DNA of 64,000 nucleotides, from NCBI GenBank assembly GCA_965246795.1, contig CBDFFN010000010.1, positions 248,001-312,000 on the forward strand, given 5' to 3'. Made by a program: the position numbers and the translations under genes. Below the pieces are notes generated by a model that was not told the DNA's origin, ran no database searches, and saw only the letters and a list, made by a program, of their open reading frames with translations. Source of the DNA: JAJXWB01 sp965246795. GTDB lineage: Bacteria; Pseudomonadota; Alphaproteobacteria; Rhizobiales; Beijerinckiaceae. Positions within the stretch are counted from its first letter, which is position 1; every line of letters starts with the position of its first letter. Positions 1-7,315 of the stretch are shown here, one piece after another.

Positions 1-208
1 TCAGCGGACGCGCCTCTTCCGGCAGCATGATCGGGATGCCGTCGCGGATGGGATAGGCAAGGTTCGCGGCGCGCGAGATCAGCTCTTGTTTCTCCGCGTC
101 GTATTCAAGCGTCGTCTTGGTCACCGGGCACACGAGAATTTCGAGCAGGCGCGGATCGATGCGCGTCGTGGCGTCGGCCGCGGCGGTCGTTTCGGTGTCG
201 GTCGTCAT
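1..208 (-). CDS. Trm112 family protein (UPF0434), 3' end cut by window edge
   Basis: A small zinc-ribbon-type protein of the Trm112/YcaR family. In other organisms members activate methyltransferases acting on tRNA, rRNA or release factors; the role of the short bacterial form is not settled. 69 codons are visible from the ATG at 208. The family signature is clear: LLEILVCPVTKTTL near residue 21, then QELISRAANLAYPIRDGIPI and MLPEEARPL. The second Cys of the usual CPxC pair is Thr (CPVT), which is common in alphaproteobacterial members. Most of the family length is present, so only a few residues should be missing. It is the last gene of the leftward thioredoxin/LON cluster. Confidence 0.85.
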   Translation of the reverse strand, partial: MTTDTETTAAADATTRIDPRLLEILVCPVTKTTLEYDAEKQELISRAANLAYPIRDGIPIMLPEEARPL

Positions 209-271
209 CGTCGTCCCGTGTTTGTCAGGCCGGCAACCTAGGCGGTCGCAGCGATTGCGGGAAGCCTGACG

Positions 272-1594
272 TTACCGATCATCAGCAATCGCCAGCGTGA
301 CGAGCATCAAAATAATCGCCGGCCAGGTTTTCACCAGCGCACCGAGCGGTTCGACCCACAGTTCCGGTGTCAGTAACGCAGCGCTTGCCATGTAAAACAG
401 CGACAGCGCGATGCCGGCGAGAAGACCGGCGCGATGGCTGCGTCGCACCGCTATCGCCACGCCGATACCGATATCCATGAGGCTCGACACGATAGTCAGC
501 GCCTTCGCGAGCAAAGGCGGATAGTTGTGCGCGATGAAGACGCTGGCGGCCTGATCGAAGGATACAAACAGCGCGATCAGGCCCGAGACGATCCAGAAGA
601 TGCTCAGGCCCGCAACGCTCACAGCTTTGAGCAGAAACATCCGCGCGAACCAGCGCTCCTGCACGGTTGCGGGCGTTCGCGCGACGGCGCGCTTCAGCGA
701 TAGAGGTTCGATGCCGGTTACGGCGATCCAAGATTGCGGATCGCCAGCGACACCGCGACACATTTCCGCCAGCGCCGTCGTTCGCACTGGCGGCATCCAG
801 CCGAGATGCGCGACGAGATCGCCGGCCATCGCGCCCGCTTGTAGCAGCAGCGCGGGGACTGCAACCCACGGCGTCGGCCCACCAAGATGCGTGCGAAAGG
901 CGTCGATCGCATCGCCGACTGTCGACGGCTCGGTGGACATGACTTCCCAGCGGGCGGACCAACGCTCACCCTCGCCCCAGCGCGTTGCGGCTAATGCGAC
1001 TGTGCGTGCGATATCGGCGACATGCACAGCGGCGAAGGGCGTCGTCGACAGCGTATCCGGCAGACGCAGAGGCAGCATGGCAAGTGCACGGATGAGCGCG
1101 CTGCCGCCGTAGGCCGCCCGCGCAATCACGAAGCCCGGCCGCAGGATCACATGCGGTGTTCGAGATGCCTGGATAAGTCGCTCCGCTTCGCGCTTCGTGC
1201 GGCTGAAAGACGTCATGTCCTCGTTCGCACTGCCGGGAATCGAGAGATGCACGAGCAATCTCGCACTGTCCGGACCGATTGCTTCGAGCAGTCGCCTGAC
1301 AAAGCCTTCGTGCACATCGGCAGTTGTGCCGTGCGGGCCATCTTGCAAAACGCCGAGGCAATTCACGACGATGTCGGCGCGATGTTCGTCGAGCAGCGTT
1401 GCAAGCGCGTCTGGCGACAAGTCCGCGATCGCGCATGTCACGGCGCGCGCGCCGTAGGCATTGCTTTGCGATGCTGTGAACTGCCGCGCCACCATGACAA
1501 TGGCAAAGCCGTCGTCGATCAGCGCTTGCGCGATCGCCTGACCGATCAGTCCGGATGCGCCAATGACCATGATCGTTGGAGGCGTTTCGGTCAT
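272..1594 (-). CDS. Atypical SDR (NAD(P)-binding) protein fused to a DoxX-like membrane domain
   Basis: A 440-residue two-domain protein. Residues 1 to about 290 form a Rossmann NAD(P)-binding domain of the atypical SDR/NDUFA9-like type, with GASGLIG at 12-18 and no classical YxxxK site. Residues from about 320 to the end hold roughly four hydrophobic segments matching the DoxX-like domain that often follows such SDRs. The substrate is unknown; a membrane-linked redox or quinone role is only an inference. The start lies 7 bases after the stop of the DUF2269 gene, so the two are probably co-transcribed. Both sit between the LON-domain gene and Trm112, which are neighbours in many relatives. 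Confidence 0.85.
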   Translation of the reverse strand: MTETPPTIMVIGASGLIGQAIAQALIDDGFAIVMVARQFTASQSNAYGARAVTCAIADLSPDALATLLDEHRADIVVNCLGVLQDGPHGTTADVHEGFVRRLLEAIGPDSARLLVHLSIPGSANEDMTSFSRTKREAERLIQASRTPHVILRPGFVIARAAYGGSALIRALAMLPLRLPDTLSTTPFAAVHVADIARTVALAATRWGEGERWSARWEVMSTEPSTVGDAIDAFRTHLGGPTPWVAVPALLLQAGAMAGDLVAHLGWMPPVRTTALAEMCRGVAGDPQSWIAVTGIEPLSLKRAVARTPATVQERWFARMFLLKAVSVAGLSIFWIVSGLIALFVSFDQAASVFIAHNYPPLLAKALTIVSSLMDIGIGVAIAVRRSHRAGLLAGIALSLFYMASAALLTPELWVEPLGALVKTWPAIILMLVTLAIADDR

Positions 1595-1601
1595 CGTCGC
1601 C

Positions 1602-2075
1602 TTAGAAACTTGGTTTCGCGATCATCAGCCAGACGATCGCGGCCACGGCGCCAAAGCCGGGAAAGCCGAAGACGAACCAGATGCGAAACAGGCGATGATA
1701 TTGGTCCGGCAGCGGCACGCCCGTTGCGGCAGCAGCACTAGCGAGATCGCGCAGGCGCATCTGGATCCACACGACCGGCAGCCAGAAGATGCCGGCAGCG
1801 ACGTAAAGACTAAGCGACAGCGCTATCCATCCGTCCGTCAGCGACAGTCCCGCCATCCGCACAAGCGTATAGCCGGTGATCGGCTGCGCCACGATGGCGG
1901 TCGCGGTGAACAAGGCATCCGCACGAACGACGACGCCGGCGGTGCGCGCCACGAAGGCCGCGTCGGCGGTGCGATGCGCCATCAGCATGAAGAACGCGAT
2001 CCCCGTGCCCGTTCCCAGAATGACGGTTGCGCCGATCACATGCAGATATTTGACGACGAGATAGGCCAAGGCCAT
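1602..2075 (-). CDS. DUF2269 family integral membrane protein
   Basis: A 157-residue membrane protein with about four hydrophobic helices. It begins ALAYLVVKYLHVIGATVILG and contains GIAFFMLMAHRT, the pattern of the DUF2269 family. Its function is unknown. A longer frame opens upstream inside the LON-domain gene, but that extension is polar and unlike the family, so the ATG at 2075 is chosen. This leaves 25 bases to the upstream LON gene and 7 to the downstream SDR-DoxX gene. The neighbour also has a four-helix membrane domain, so the two products may work together at the membrane; that is inference. Confidence 0.8.
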   Translation of the reverse strand: MALAYLVVKYLHVIGATVILGTGTGIAFFMLMAHRTADAAFVARTAGVVVRADALFTATAIVAQPITGYTLVRMAGLSLTDGWIALSLSLYVAAGIFWLPVVWIQMRLRDLASAAAATGVPLPDQYHRLFRIWFVFGFPGFGAVAAIVWLMIAKPSF

Positions 2076-2100
2076 GTCGTCGCATGGGCGAAACGCCCTG

Positions 2101-2754
2101 TCACTGCATCCGCGAGGGACCGTCCTCGGGGCTTGCGAGCTCGAAGCGCGTGATAGCGACCAGCATGTCGGCGCGGTCGGACACGGTTTTCGCTTCGAGC
2201 AGCGCTTGTTTCTCGCCAACGCCGAAGGGGCTCATCATCGAGAGCGCGTTGACCAGCGCCTCGCTCGGCGCCTTATGCACGCTATCCCAGTCGACGCTGA
2301 GGCTGTGGCGACCAGCGTAACCTTTCAGCGCCTCGAACAGAGCATCGCGGTCAACGCCCGCATCGTCTTCGTCGCGGTGAAAGAGATCGTCGCCGAAAAG
2401 CGACCAATCCGCGGAAACGCAGCGGAACGGATGGTCCGTCGCCGCCTCGGCCAGGACACGAAAGCGCGTGATGCCCGTCAGCGTAAGTTGATAGCGGCCG
2501 TCGCCCGTCTCGATGAACCCGGTGATGCGGCCGGCGCAGCCGACGGGAAACAGCGCGTCGCCGTCGTCTTTCGGCTGCACCATGCCAATCAGCCGGTCGC
2601 CGCGCAGCACATGATCGATCATCGCGATGTAGCGCGGCTCGAAAATATTCAGGGGCAGTTCCGCACGCGGCAGCAGCAAAGCGCATGGCAGCGGAAAAAC
2701 CGGAAGGATCGCCGGCAAATCACTGGCGGAACCGTAGGGCCTGTTAATCCCCAT
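2101..2754 (-). CDS. LON substrate-binding domain protein (stand-alone)
   Basis: 217 residues corresponding to only the N-terminal substrate-binding domain of Lon protease; no AAA+ or peptidase domain follows. The signature is visible: LPVFPLPCALLLPRAELPLN, IFEPRY and later GCAGRITGFIETGDGRY. Such stand-alone LON-domain proteins (COG2802) are common in alphaproteobacteria and lack an assigned activity. It lies 36 bases downstream of the thioredoxin-TPR gene on the same strand. Chaperone-like substrate binding is plausible given that neighbour but is not shown. Confidence 0.9.
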   Translation of the reverse strand: MGINRPYGSASDLPAILPVFPLPCALLLPRAELPLNIFEPRYIAMIDHVLRGDRLIGMVQPKDDGDALFPVGCAGRITGFIETGDGRYQLTLTGITRFRVLAEAATDHPFRCVSADWSLFGDDLFHRDEDDAGVDRDALFEALKGYAGRHSLSVDWDSVHKAPSEALVNALSMMSPFGVGEKQALLEAKTVSDRADMLVAITRFELASPEDGPSRMQ

Positions 2755-2790
2755 GCGCGAACTCCGGAGGGCCCGGCACCGCGACGCCTC

Positions 2791-3684
2791 TCAGGAGAAG
2801 AGAAAGGTCGACAGCCTGCGTCGGGCAAATTTCGTGGCAGGGTCCATCGGACCCCATGCCTCAAACATCTGGAGCAGTTGCTTCCGCGCGCCATCCTCAT
2901 TCCACGCACGATCGACCTTGATGACGGCCAAAAGGCTTTCGGCCGCACCCTCCCGGTCTCCGGCGGCGTTGAGTGCGAGCGCCAGATCGAACCGGGCCTG
3001 ATAGTCTGCGGGGTCGGCTTCGATGCGGCGGCGCAGATCCGCCGTGTCGTCGAGGCCGGAAGATTGGCCGGCGAGTTCGAGCGCCGCCAGCGCCGCCTTG
3101 ATTTTCGGCTCGGCCTTGGTCGCGGCGGGCAGGAGATCGACAAGAGTGCGCGCCTCGTCGCCCATTTCGAGCGCCACCAGCGCCCGAAATGCCACCGCAA
3201 GGGCACGGGCATTGTCGGGGTCGGCATCGGCCAGGGGCTGCACGAGCGTCAGCGCCCCTTCCGGATCGCCCGCATCGAGCAGCGCGTCCGCCTGCGCAAC
3301 CGTCTCGGCATCGTCGCCGACTGGGCCAACGAGGCGTTCAAGAAAGGCGACGATCTGCGTCTCAGGCTGCGCACCGACGAAGCCGTCGACTGGTTGTCCT
3401 TTATCGAAGGCGATGACGGCCGGGATCGATTTGATGCCGAGCTGTCCCGCGATCTGCGGATGCGCCTCGATGTCCATCTTGACCAGCTTGACCTTGCCTT
3501 TGGTGGCGCGGACCGCCTTCTCGATGACAGGTGTGAGCTGCTTGCAGGGCCCACACCACGGCGCCCAGAAATCGACGATAACGGGCTGCTTCAGGGAGGC
3601 GGCAATAACGTCGGTCCGGAAGGAAGCGGTGGTCGTATCGGTTGCGATGGGAGCGGCCGGTTCGGCATCGAGCGTCAGCGACAT
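2791..3684 (-). CDS. cnoX: Thioredoxin domain-TPR protein (CnoX/YbbN family)
   Basis: 297 residues: a thioredoxin fold with active site WCGPC at 43-47, followed by a TPR-rich C-terminal half (about 120-290). This is the architecture of YbbN/CnoX, a chaperedoxin that protects proteins under oxidative stress. E. coli YbbN has lost the CxxC, while alphaproteobacterial members like this one keep both cysteines and are usually annotated as thioredoxin. It is the first gene of the leftward cluster and is divergent from mdh across a 306-base gap. The assignment to the family is firm; oxidoreductase rather than chaperone function is inferred from the intact CxxC. Confidence 0.88.
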   Translation of the reverse strand: MSLTLDAEPAAPIATDTTTASFRTDVIAASLKQPVIVDFWAPWCGPCKQLTPVIEKAVRATKGKVKLVKMDIEAHPQIAGQLGIKSIPAVIAFDKGQPVDGFVGAQPETQIVAFLERLVGPVGDDAETVAQADALLDAGDPEGALTLVQPLADADPDNARALAVAFRALVALEMGDEARTLVDLLPAATKAEPKIKAALAALELAGQSSGLDDTADLRRRIEADPADYQARFDLALALNAAGDREGAAESLLAVIKVDRAWNEDGARKQLLQMFEAWGPMDPATKFARRRLSTFLFS

Positions 3685-3990
3685 TTTTGGTCTTTCGGCG
3701 GATTGGTTCCGGCCTAGGTAGTTTGCGTGCCGGGGGACGGCAACGGTGAATACTGACCGCGGATAATTACAAATAACGGATTATGTCATATGATATGGCT
3801 GCATTCGCGCAGGTTCGGGCTTTAGTGTTTGCTGCGTAAGAATCTGTTTTACATACGTTTTGTCAGATTGGTGAAGTGGGACTAACCCTCTCACATCCAT
3901 CGACGTGCCGTCTGGCCAAATCTTCGTCTTGCCTTGTGAAAAGAGCCTCGGCATAGATCGCCCCGGAAACGGAGCGTTCGAGAGGAACTC
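3685..3990. other. Divergent intergenic region between cnoX and mdh
   Basis: 306 bases without a supported gene. It is more AT-rich than its surroundings in the middle (about 3765-3880) and must hold the promoters of both divergent operons. The only open frames are very short (for example an 18-codon frame from 3784) and have no ribosome binding site. No riboswitch or strong hairpin was recognised. Confidence 0.7.
3929..3957 (+). promoter_or_regulatory. Candidate sigma-70-type promoter of the mdh-suc operon
   Basis: TTGCCT (3929-3934), a 17-base spacer and CATAGA (3952-3957). This would give an mdh leader of about 30 bases, and GAGAGGAAC just before the ATG at 3991 is a good ribosome binding site. 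Pattern match only. Confidence 0.3.
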
Positions 3991-4953
3991 ATGTCGCGCA
4001 AGAAAATCGCGCTGATCGGCGCAGGCCAGATCGGCGGAACGCTGGCCCATCTCGCTGGCCTCAAAGAGCTCGGCGACATTATACTTTTCGACATTGCGGA
4101 AGGTACGCCGCAGGGCAAGGCTCTCGATCTCGCTGAATCTTCCCCGGTCGACGGGTTCGACGCGAAGCTTTCCGGCGCGAATAATTATGCAGACATCGCA
4201 GGCTCGGACGTCATCATCGTGACCGCCGGCGTGCCGCGCAAACCCGGCATGAGCCGCGACGATCTTCTCGGCATCAATCTCAAAGTGATGGATTCGGTCG
4301 GGGCCGGCATCAAGCAGCACGCGCCCGACGCCTTCGTGATCTGCATTACCAACCCGCTCGACGCGATGGTCTGGGCGCTGCAGAAGGCGTCCGGCCTGCC
4401 CACCAACAAGGTCATCGGAATGGCCGGCGTGCTGGATTCGGCACGCTTTCGCTACTTCCTCGCTGAAGAACTCGGCGTTTCCGTCCGCGATGTGCACGCC
4501 ATGACGCTCGGCGGCCACGGCGACGACATGGTCCCGCTGATCCGCCACTCGACGGTCGGCGGCGTGCCGCTGCCGGCGCTCGTGAAGATGGGCTGGCTCA
4601 GCCAAGAGAAGCTCGACTCGATCGTCGAACGCACCCGCAAGGGCGGCGGCGAGATTGTCGCGTTACTGAAGACAGGCTCTGCTTTCTACGCGCCGGCCGC
4701 ATCGGCCATCGCGATGGCGGAGAGCTACCTGAAAGACCAGAAACGTATCCTCCCCGCGGCTGCACACCTCACCGGCCAGTACGGCGTCAAGGACATGTAT
4801 GTCGGCGTGCCCGTGCTGATCGGTGCAAAGGGTGTCGAGAAGATCATCGAGATCGAGTTCGACGCAGTCGAAACGGACATGTTCAAGAAGTCGGTCGCCG
4901 CCGTCACGGCCCTGGTCGACGCCTGCAAAAAGATCAACCCGGCGCTCGCCTGA
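3991..4953 (+). CDS. mdh: Malate dehydrogenase (NAD-dependent)
   Basis: 320 residues, the usual length of the lactate-dehydrogenase-like MDH of alphaproteobacteria. It oxidises malate to oxaloacetate in the TCA cycle. Visible elements are the Rossmann motif IGAGQIGG at 9-16, NAD-binding Asp34, substrate-binding Arg83 and Arg89, NPLDAM at 121-126 and the catalytic His176 in GGHGDDM. The start has a strong ribosome binding site (GAGAGGAAC). It is the first gene of the TCA operon; sucC follows after 19 bases. Confidence 0.97.
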   Translation: MSRKKIALIGAGQIGGTLAHLAGLKELGDIILFDIAEGTPQGKALDLAESSPVDGFDAKLSGANNYADIAGSDVIIVTAGVPRKPGMSRDDLLGINLKVMDSVGAGIKQHAPDAFVICITNPLDAMVWALQKASGLPTNKVIGMAGVLDSARFRYFLAEELGVSVRDVHAMTLGGHGDDMVPLIRHSTVGGVPLPALVKMGWLSQEKLDSIVERTRKGGGEIVALLKTGSAFYAPAASAIAMAESYLKDQKRILPAAAHLTGQYGVKDMYVGVPVLIGAKGVEKIIEIEFDAVETDMFKKSVAAVTALVDACKKINPALA

Positions 4954-4972
4954 TCGCCGCGAAGGATTTCCC

Positions 4973-6181
4973 ATGAACATCCACGAATATCAGGCCAAGG
5001 CGGTCCTGAAAGAATTCGGCGTGCCGGTGTCGCGCGGCGTGCCCGTGCTGAAGACCGACGAGGCCGAGGCCGCCGCAAAACAGCTCCCCGGCCCGCTGTG
5101 GGTCGTAAAGAGCCAGATCCACGCGGGTGGACGTGGCAAGGGCAAATTTAAGGAAGCGTCCGCCGGCGACAAGGGCGGCGTGCGGCTGGCCAAGTCGGCT
5201 GCCGAAGTCGTCGAGAACGCCAAGCAGATGCTGGGTGCGACGCTCGTCACGATCCAGACGGGCCAGGCCGGCAAGCAGGTCAACCGTCTTTATATCGAGG
5301 ACGGCTCCGACATCGAGAAGGAGTTCTACCTCTCGATGCTCGTCGACCGCGGGACGTCGCGCGTGTCTTTCGTCGTCTCGACGGAAGGCGGTATGGACAT
5401 CGAGACCGTCGCGCACGATAGCCCTGAGAAGATCATCACCTTCTCGGTCGATCCAGCGACGGGCGTGCAGCCGCACCACGGTCGACGTGTCGCGGATGCG
5501 CTCGGGCTTTCCGGCGATCTCGCAAAACAGGCCGGCAAGCTCGTCGCGCAGCTCTACGCGGCCTTTGTCGCGAAGGACATGGAGATGCTGGAGATCAACC
5601 CGCTGATCATCACGCGAGACCAGAACCTGAAGTGTCTCGACGCGAAAATCTCGTTCGACAATAACGCGCTCTACAAGCACCCCGACATCGCCGCGTTGCG
5701 CGACGAGTCCGAGGAGGACGCCAAGGAAATCGAGGCGTCGAAGTACGACCTCAACTACATCACGCTCGACGGAACGATCGGCTGCATGGTCAATGGTGCC
5801 GGGTTGGCCATGGCCACCATGGACATCATAAAACTCTACGGCGAAGCGCCGGCGAATTTCCTCGATGTCGGCGGCGGCGCGTCGAAGGAAAAAGTGACGG
5901 CGGCGTTCAAGATCATCACCGCCGATGAGAACGTGAAGGGCATCCTCATCAACATCTTCGGCGGCATCATGCGCTGCGATGTCATCGCGGAAGGCGTCAT
6001 CGCGGCGGTGAAAGAGGTCGGTCTCGAAGTGCCGCTCGTCGTGCGCCTCGAAGGCACGAACGTCGATCTCGGCAAGAAAATCATCGCGGAGTCAGGGCTC
6101 AACGTGATCTCCGCCGACAACCTCGACGATGCCGCACAGAAGATCGTGAAAGCCGTCAAAGACGCGCGGGGCCAAGCGTAA
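4973..6181 (+). CDS. sucC: Succinyl-CoA synthetase (ADP-forming), beta subunit
   Basis: 402 residues. With SucD it interconverts succinyl-CoA and succinate with nucleotide phosphorylation. The N-terminal ATP-grasp domain opens with the family sequence MNIHEYQAKAVLKEFGVPV, and the C-terminal CoA-ligase domain carries GGGASKEKV and NIFGGIMRCD. The frame is open further upstream into mdh, but the family start fixes the ATG at 4973. The stop overlaps the sucD start (TAATG at 6179-6183), which indicates translational coupling in keeping with a 1:1 complex. Confidence 0.97.
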   Translation: MNIHEYQAKAVLKEFGVPVSRGVPVLKTDEAEAAAKQLPGPLWVVKSQIHAGGRGKGKFKEASAGDKGGVRLAKSAAEVVENAKQMLGATLVTIQTGQAGKQVNRLYIEDGSDIEKEFYLSMLVDRGTSRVSFVVSTEGGMDIETVAHDSPEKIITFSVDPATGVQPHHGRRVADALGLSGDLAKQAGKLVAQLYAAFVAKDMEMLEINPLIITRDQNLKCLDAKISFDNNALYKHPDIAALRDESEEDAKEIEASKYDLNYITLDGTIGCMVNGAGLAMATMDIIKLYGEAPANFLDVGGGASKEKVTAAFKIITADENVKGILINIFGGIMRCDVIAEGVIAAVKEVGLEVPLVVRLEGTNVDLGKKIIAESGLNVISADNLDDAAQKIVKAVKDARGQA

Positions 6182-7065
6182 TGTCCGTCCTCATCGACAA
6201 GAATACAAAAGTCATCTGCCAGGGTTTCACCGGCAAGAACGGCACGTTCCATTCGGAACAGGCCATCGCCTATGGCACGAAGATGGTCGGCGGCACCTCG
6301 CCCGGTAAGGGCGGCGCGACGCATCTCGGCCTACCGATTTTCGACACGGTCGCCGATGCAATGGCCAAGACCGGCGCCGACGCGTCCGTGATCTATGTGC
6401 CACCGCCGGGCGCCGCGGATGCGATCTGCGAAGCGATCGACGCCGACGTGCCGCTGATCGTCTGCATCACCGAAGGCATTCCTGTGCAGGACATGATCCG
6501 CGTCCGGCGATCTTTATCGGGATCGAAGTCGCGGCTCATCGGGCCGAACTGCCCCGGCGTGATGACCGCTGGCGAGTGCAAGATCGGCATCATGCCCGGC
6601 AACATTTTCAAACGCGGCTCGGTCGGCATCGTGTCGCGCTCCGGCACGCTGACCTACGAGGCCGTGTTTCAGACAACGCAGGAGGGCCTCGGCCAGACGA
6701 CCGCCGTCGGCATCGGTGGCGATCCTGTAAAAGGTACCGAGTTCATCGACATCCTCGAGATGTTCATCGCCGACGACGAGACGAAGTCGATCGTGATGAT
6801 CGGCGAAATCGGCGGCGCGGCGGAAGAAGACGCGGCGCAATTCCTGAAGGACGAAGCAAAGAAGGGCCGCAAGAAGCCGACCGTCGGCTTCATCGCCGGC
6901 CGCACGGCGCCCCCCGGTCGCCGCATGGGCCACGCGGGCGCGATCATTTCCGGCGGTAAGGGCGGCGCGGAAGACAAGATCGCCGCGATGGAATCGGCCG
7001 GCATCAAAGTCTCGCCGTCGCCGGCGCGGCTCGGCAAGACGCTCGCCGAGATGCTGCGCGGATAG
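6181..7065 (+). CDS. sucD: Succinyl-CoA synthetase (ADP-forming), alpha subunit
   Basis: 294 residues. The CoA-binding Rossmann domain begins MSVLIDKNTKVICQGFTGKN, and the ligase domain carries the phosphorylated active-site histidine (about residue 251) in RRMGHAGAIISGGKG. The start overlaps the sucC stop. A short spacer containing GGAGG separates it from the small YqaE gene. Full length, with all expected landmarks. Confidence 0.97.
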   Translation: MSVLIDKNTKVICQGFTGKNGTFHSEQAIAYGTKMVGGTSPGKGGATHLGLPIFDTVADAMAKTGADASVIYVPPPGAADAICEAIDADVPLIVCITEGIPVQDMIRVRRSLSGSKSRLIGPNCPGVMTAGECKIGIMPGNIFKRGSVGIVSRSGTLTYEAVFQTTQEGLGQTTAVGIGGDPVKGTEFIDILEMFIADDETKSIVMIGEIGGAAEEDAAQFLKDEAKKGRKKPTVGFIAGRTAPPGRRMGHAGAIISGGKGGAEDKIAAMESAGIKVSPSPARLGKTLAEMLRG

Positions 7066-7076
7066 GAGGCCTCTTC

Positions 7077-7238
7077 ATGATCATGATCATCATTTGCTTC
7101 CTTGCGCCGTGGCTCGCGATGTTTCTGCGCGGGAAGTATATTCAGGGCATCCTCTGCATCATTCTCCACATCACGTTGATCGGCTGGATACCAGCAACCA
7201 TCTGGGCTTTGGCAGTCACGCGCGATCGGCCTGCGTAA
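7077..7238 (+). CDS. YqaE/Pmp3 family small membrane protein
   Basis: A 53-residue protein, read here directly. It has two hydrophobic segments, IIICFLAPWLAMFL and ILCIILHITLIGWIPATIWA, joined by a short polar loop (RGKYIQ). The second carries the GWIPaxIxA signature of the YqaE/Pmp3 (UPF0057) proteolipids, which are linked in other organisms to membrane potential and stress. GGAGG lies about 8 bases before the ATG, and the gene starts 11 bases after sucD. It is thus a passenger between sucD and sucA. A downstream ATG at codon 3 is possible. Confidence 0.8.
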   Translation: MIMIIICFLAPWLAMFLRGKYIQGILCIILHITLIGWIPATIWALAVTRDRPA

Positions 7239-7315
7239 GTAAGGCTTTGACGGACCAAGCACACAAGCGAGGTCACGTGGCTTTAGTGCCCCGCCTCTGA
7301 AGAAAGGAGCCAAAG

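Noticed and set aside
2074..3717. 547-residue plus-strand open frame over the LON and cnoX genes
   Set aside because: Shadow of two genes with clear motifs; no start signal or homology.
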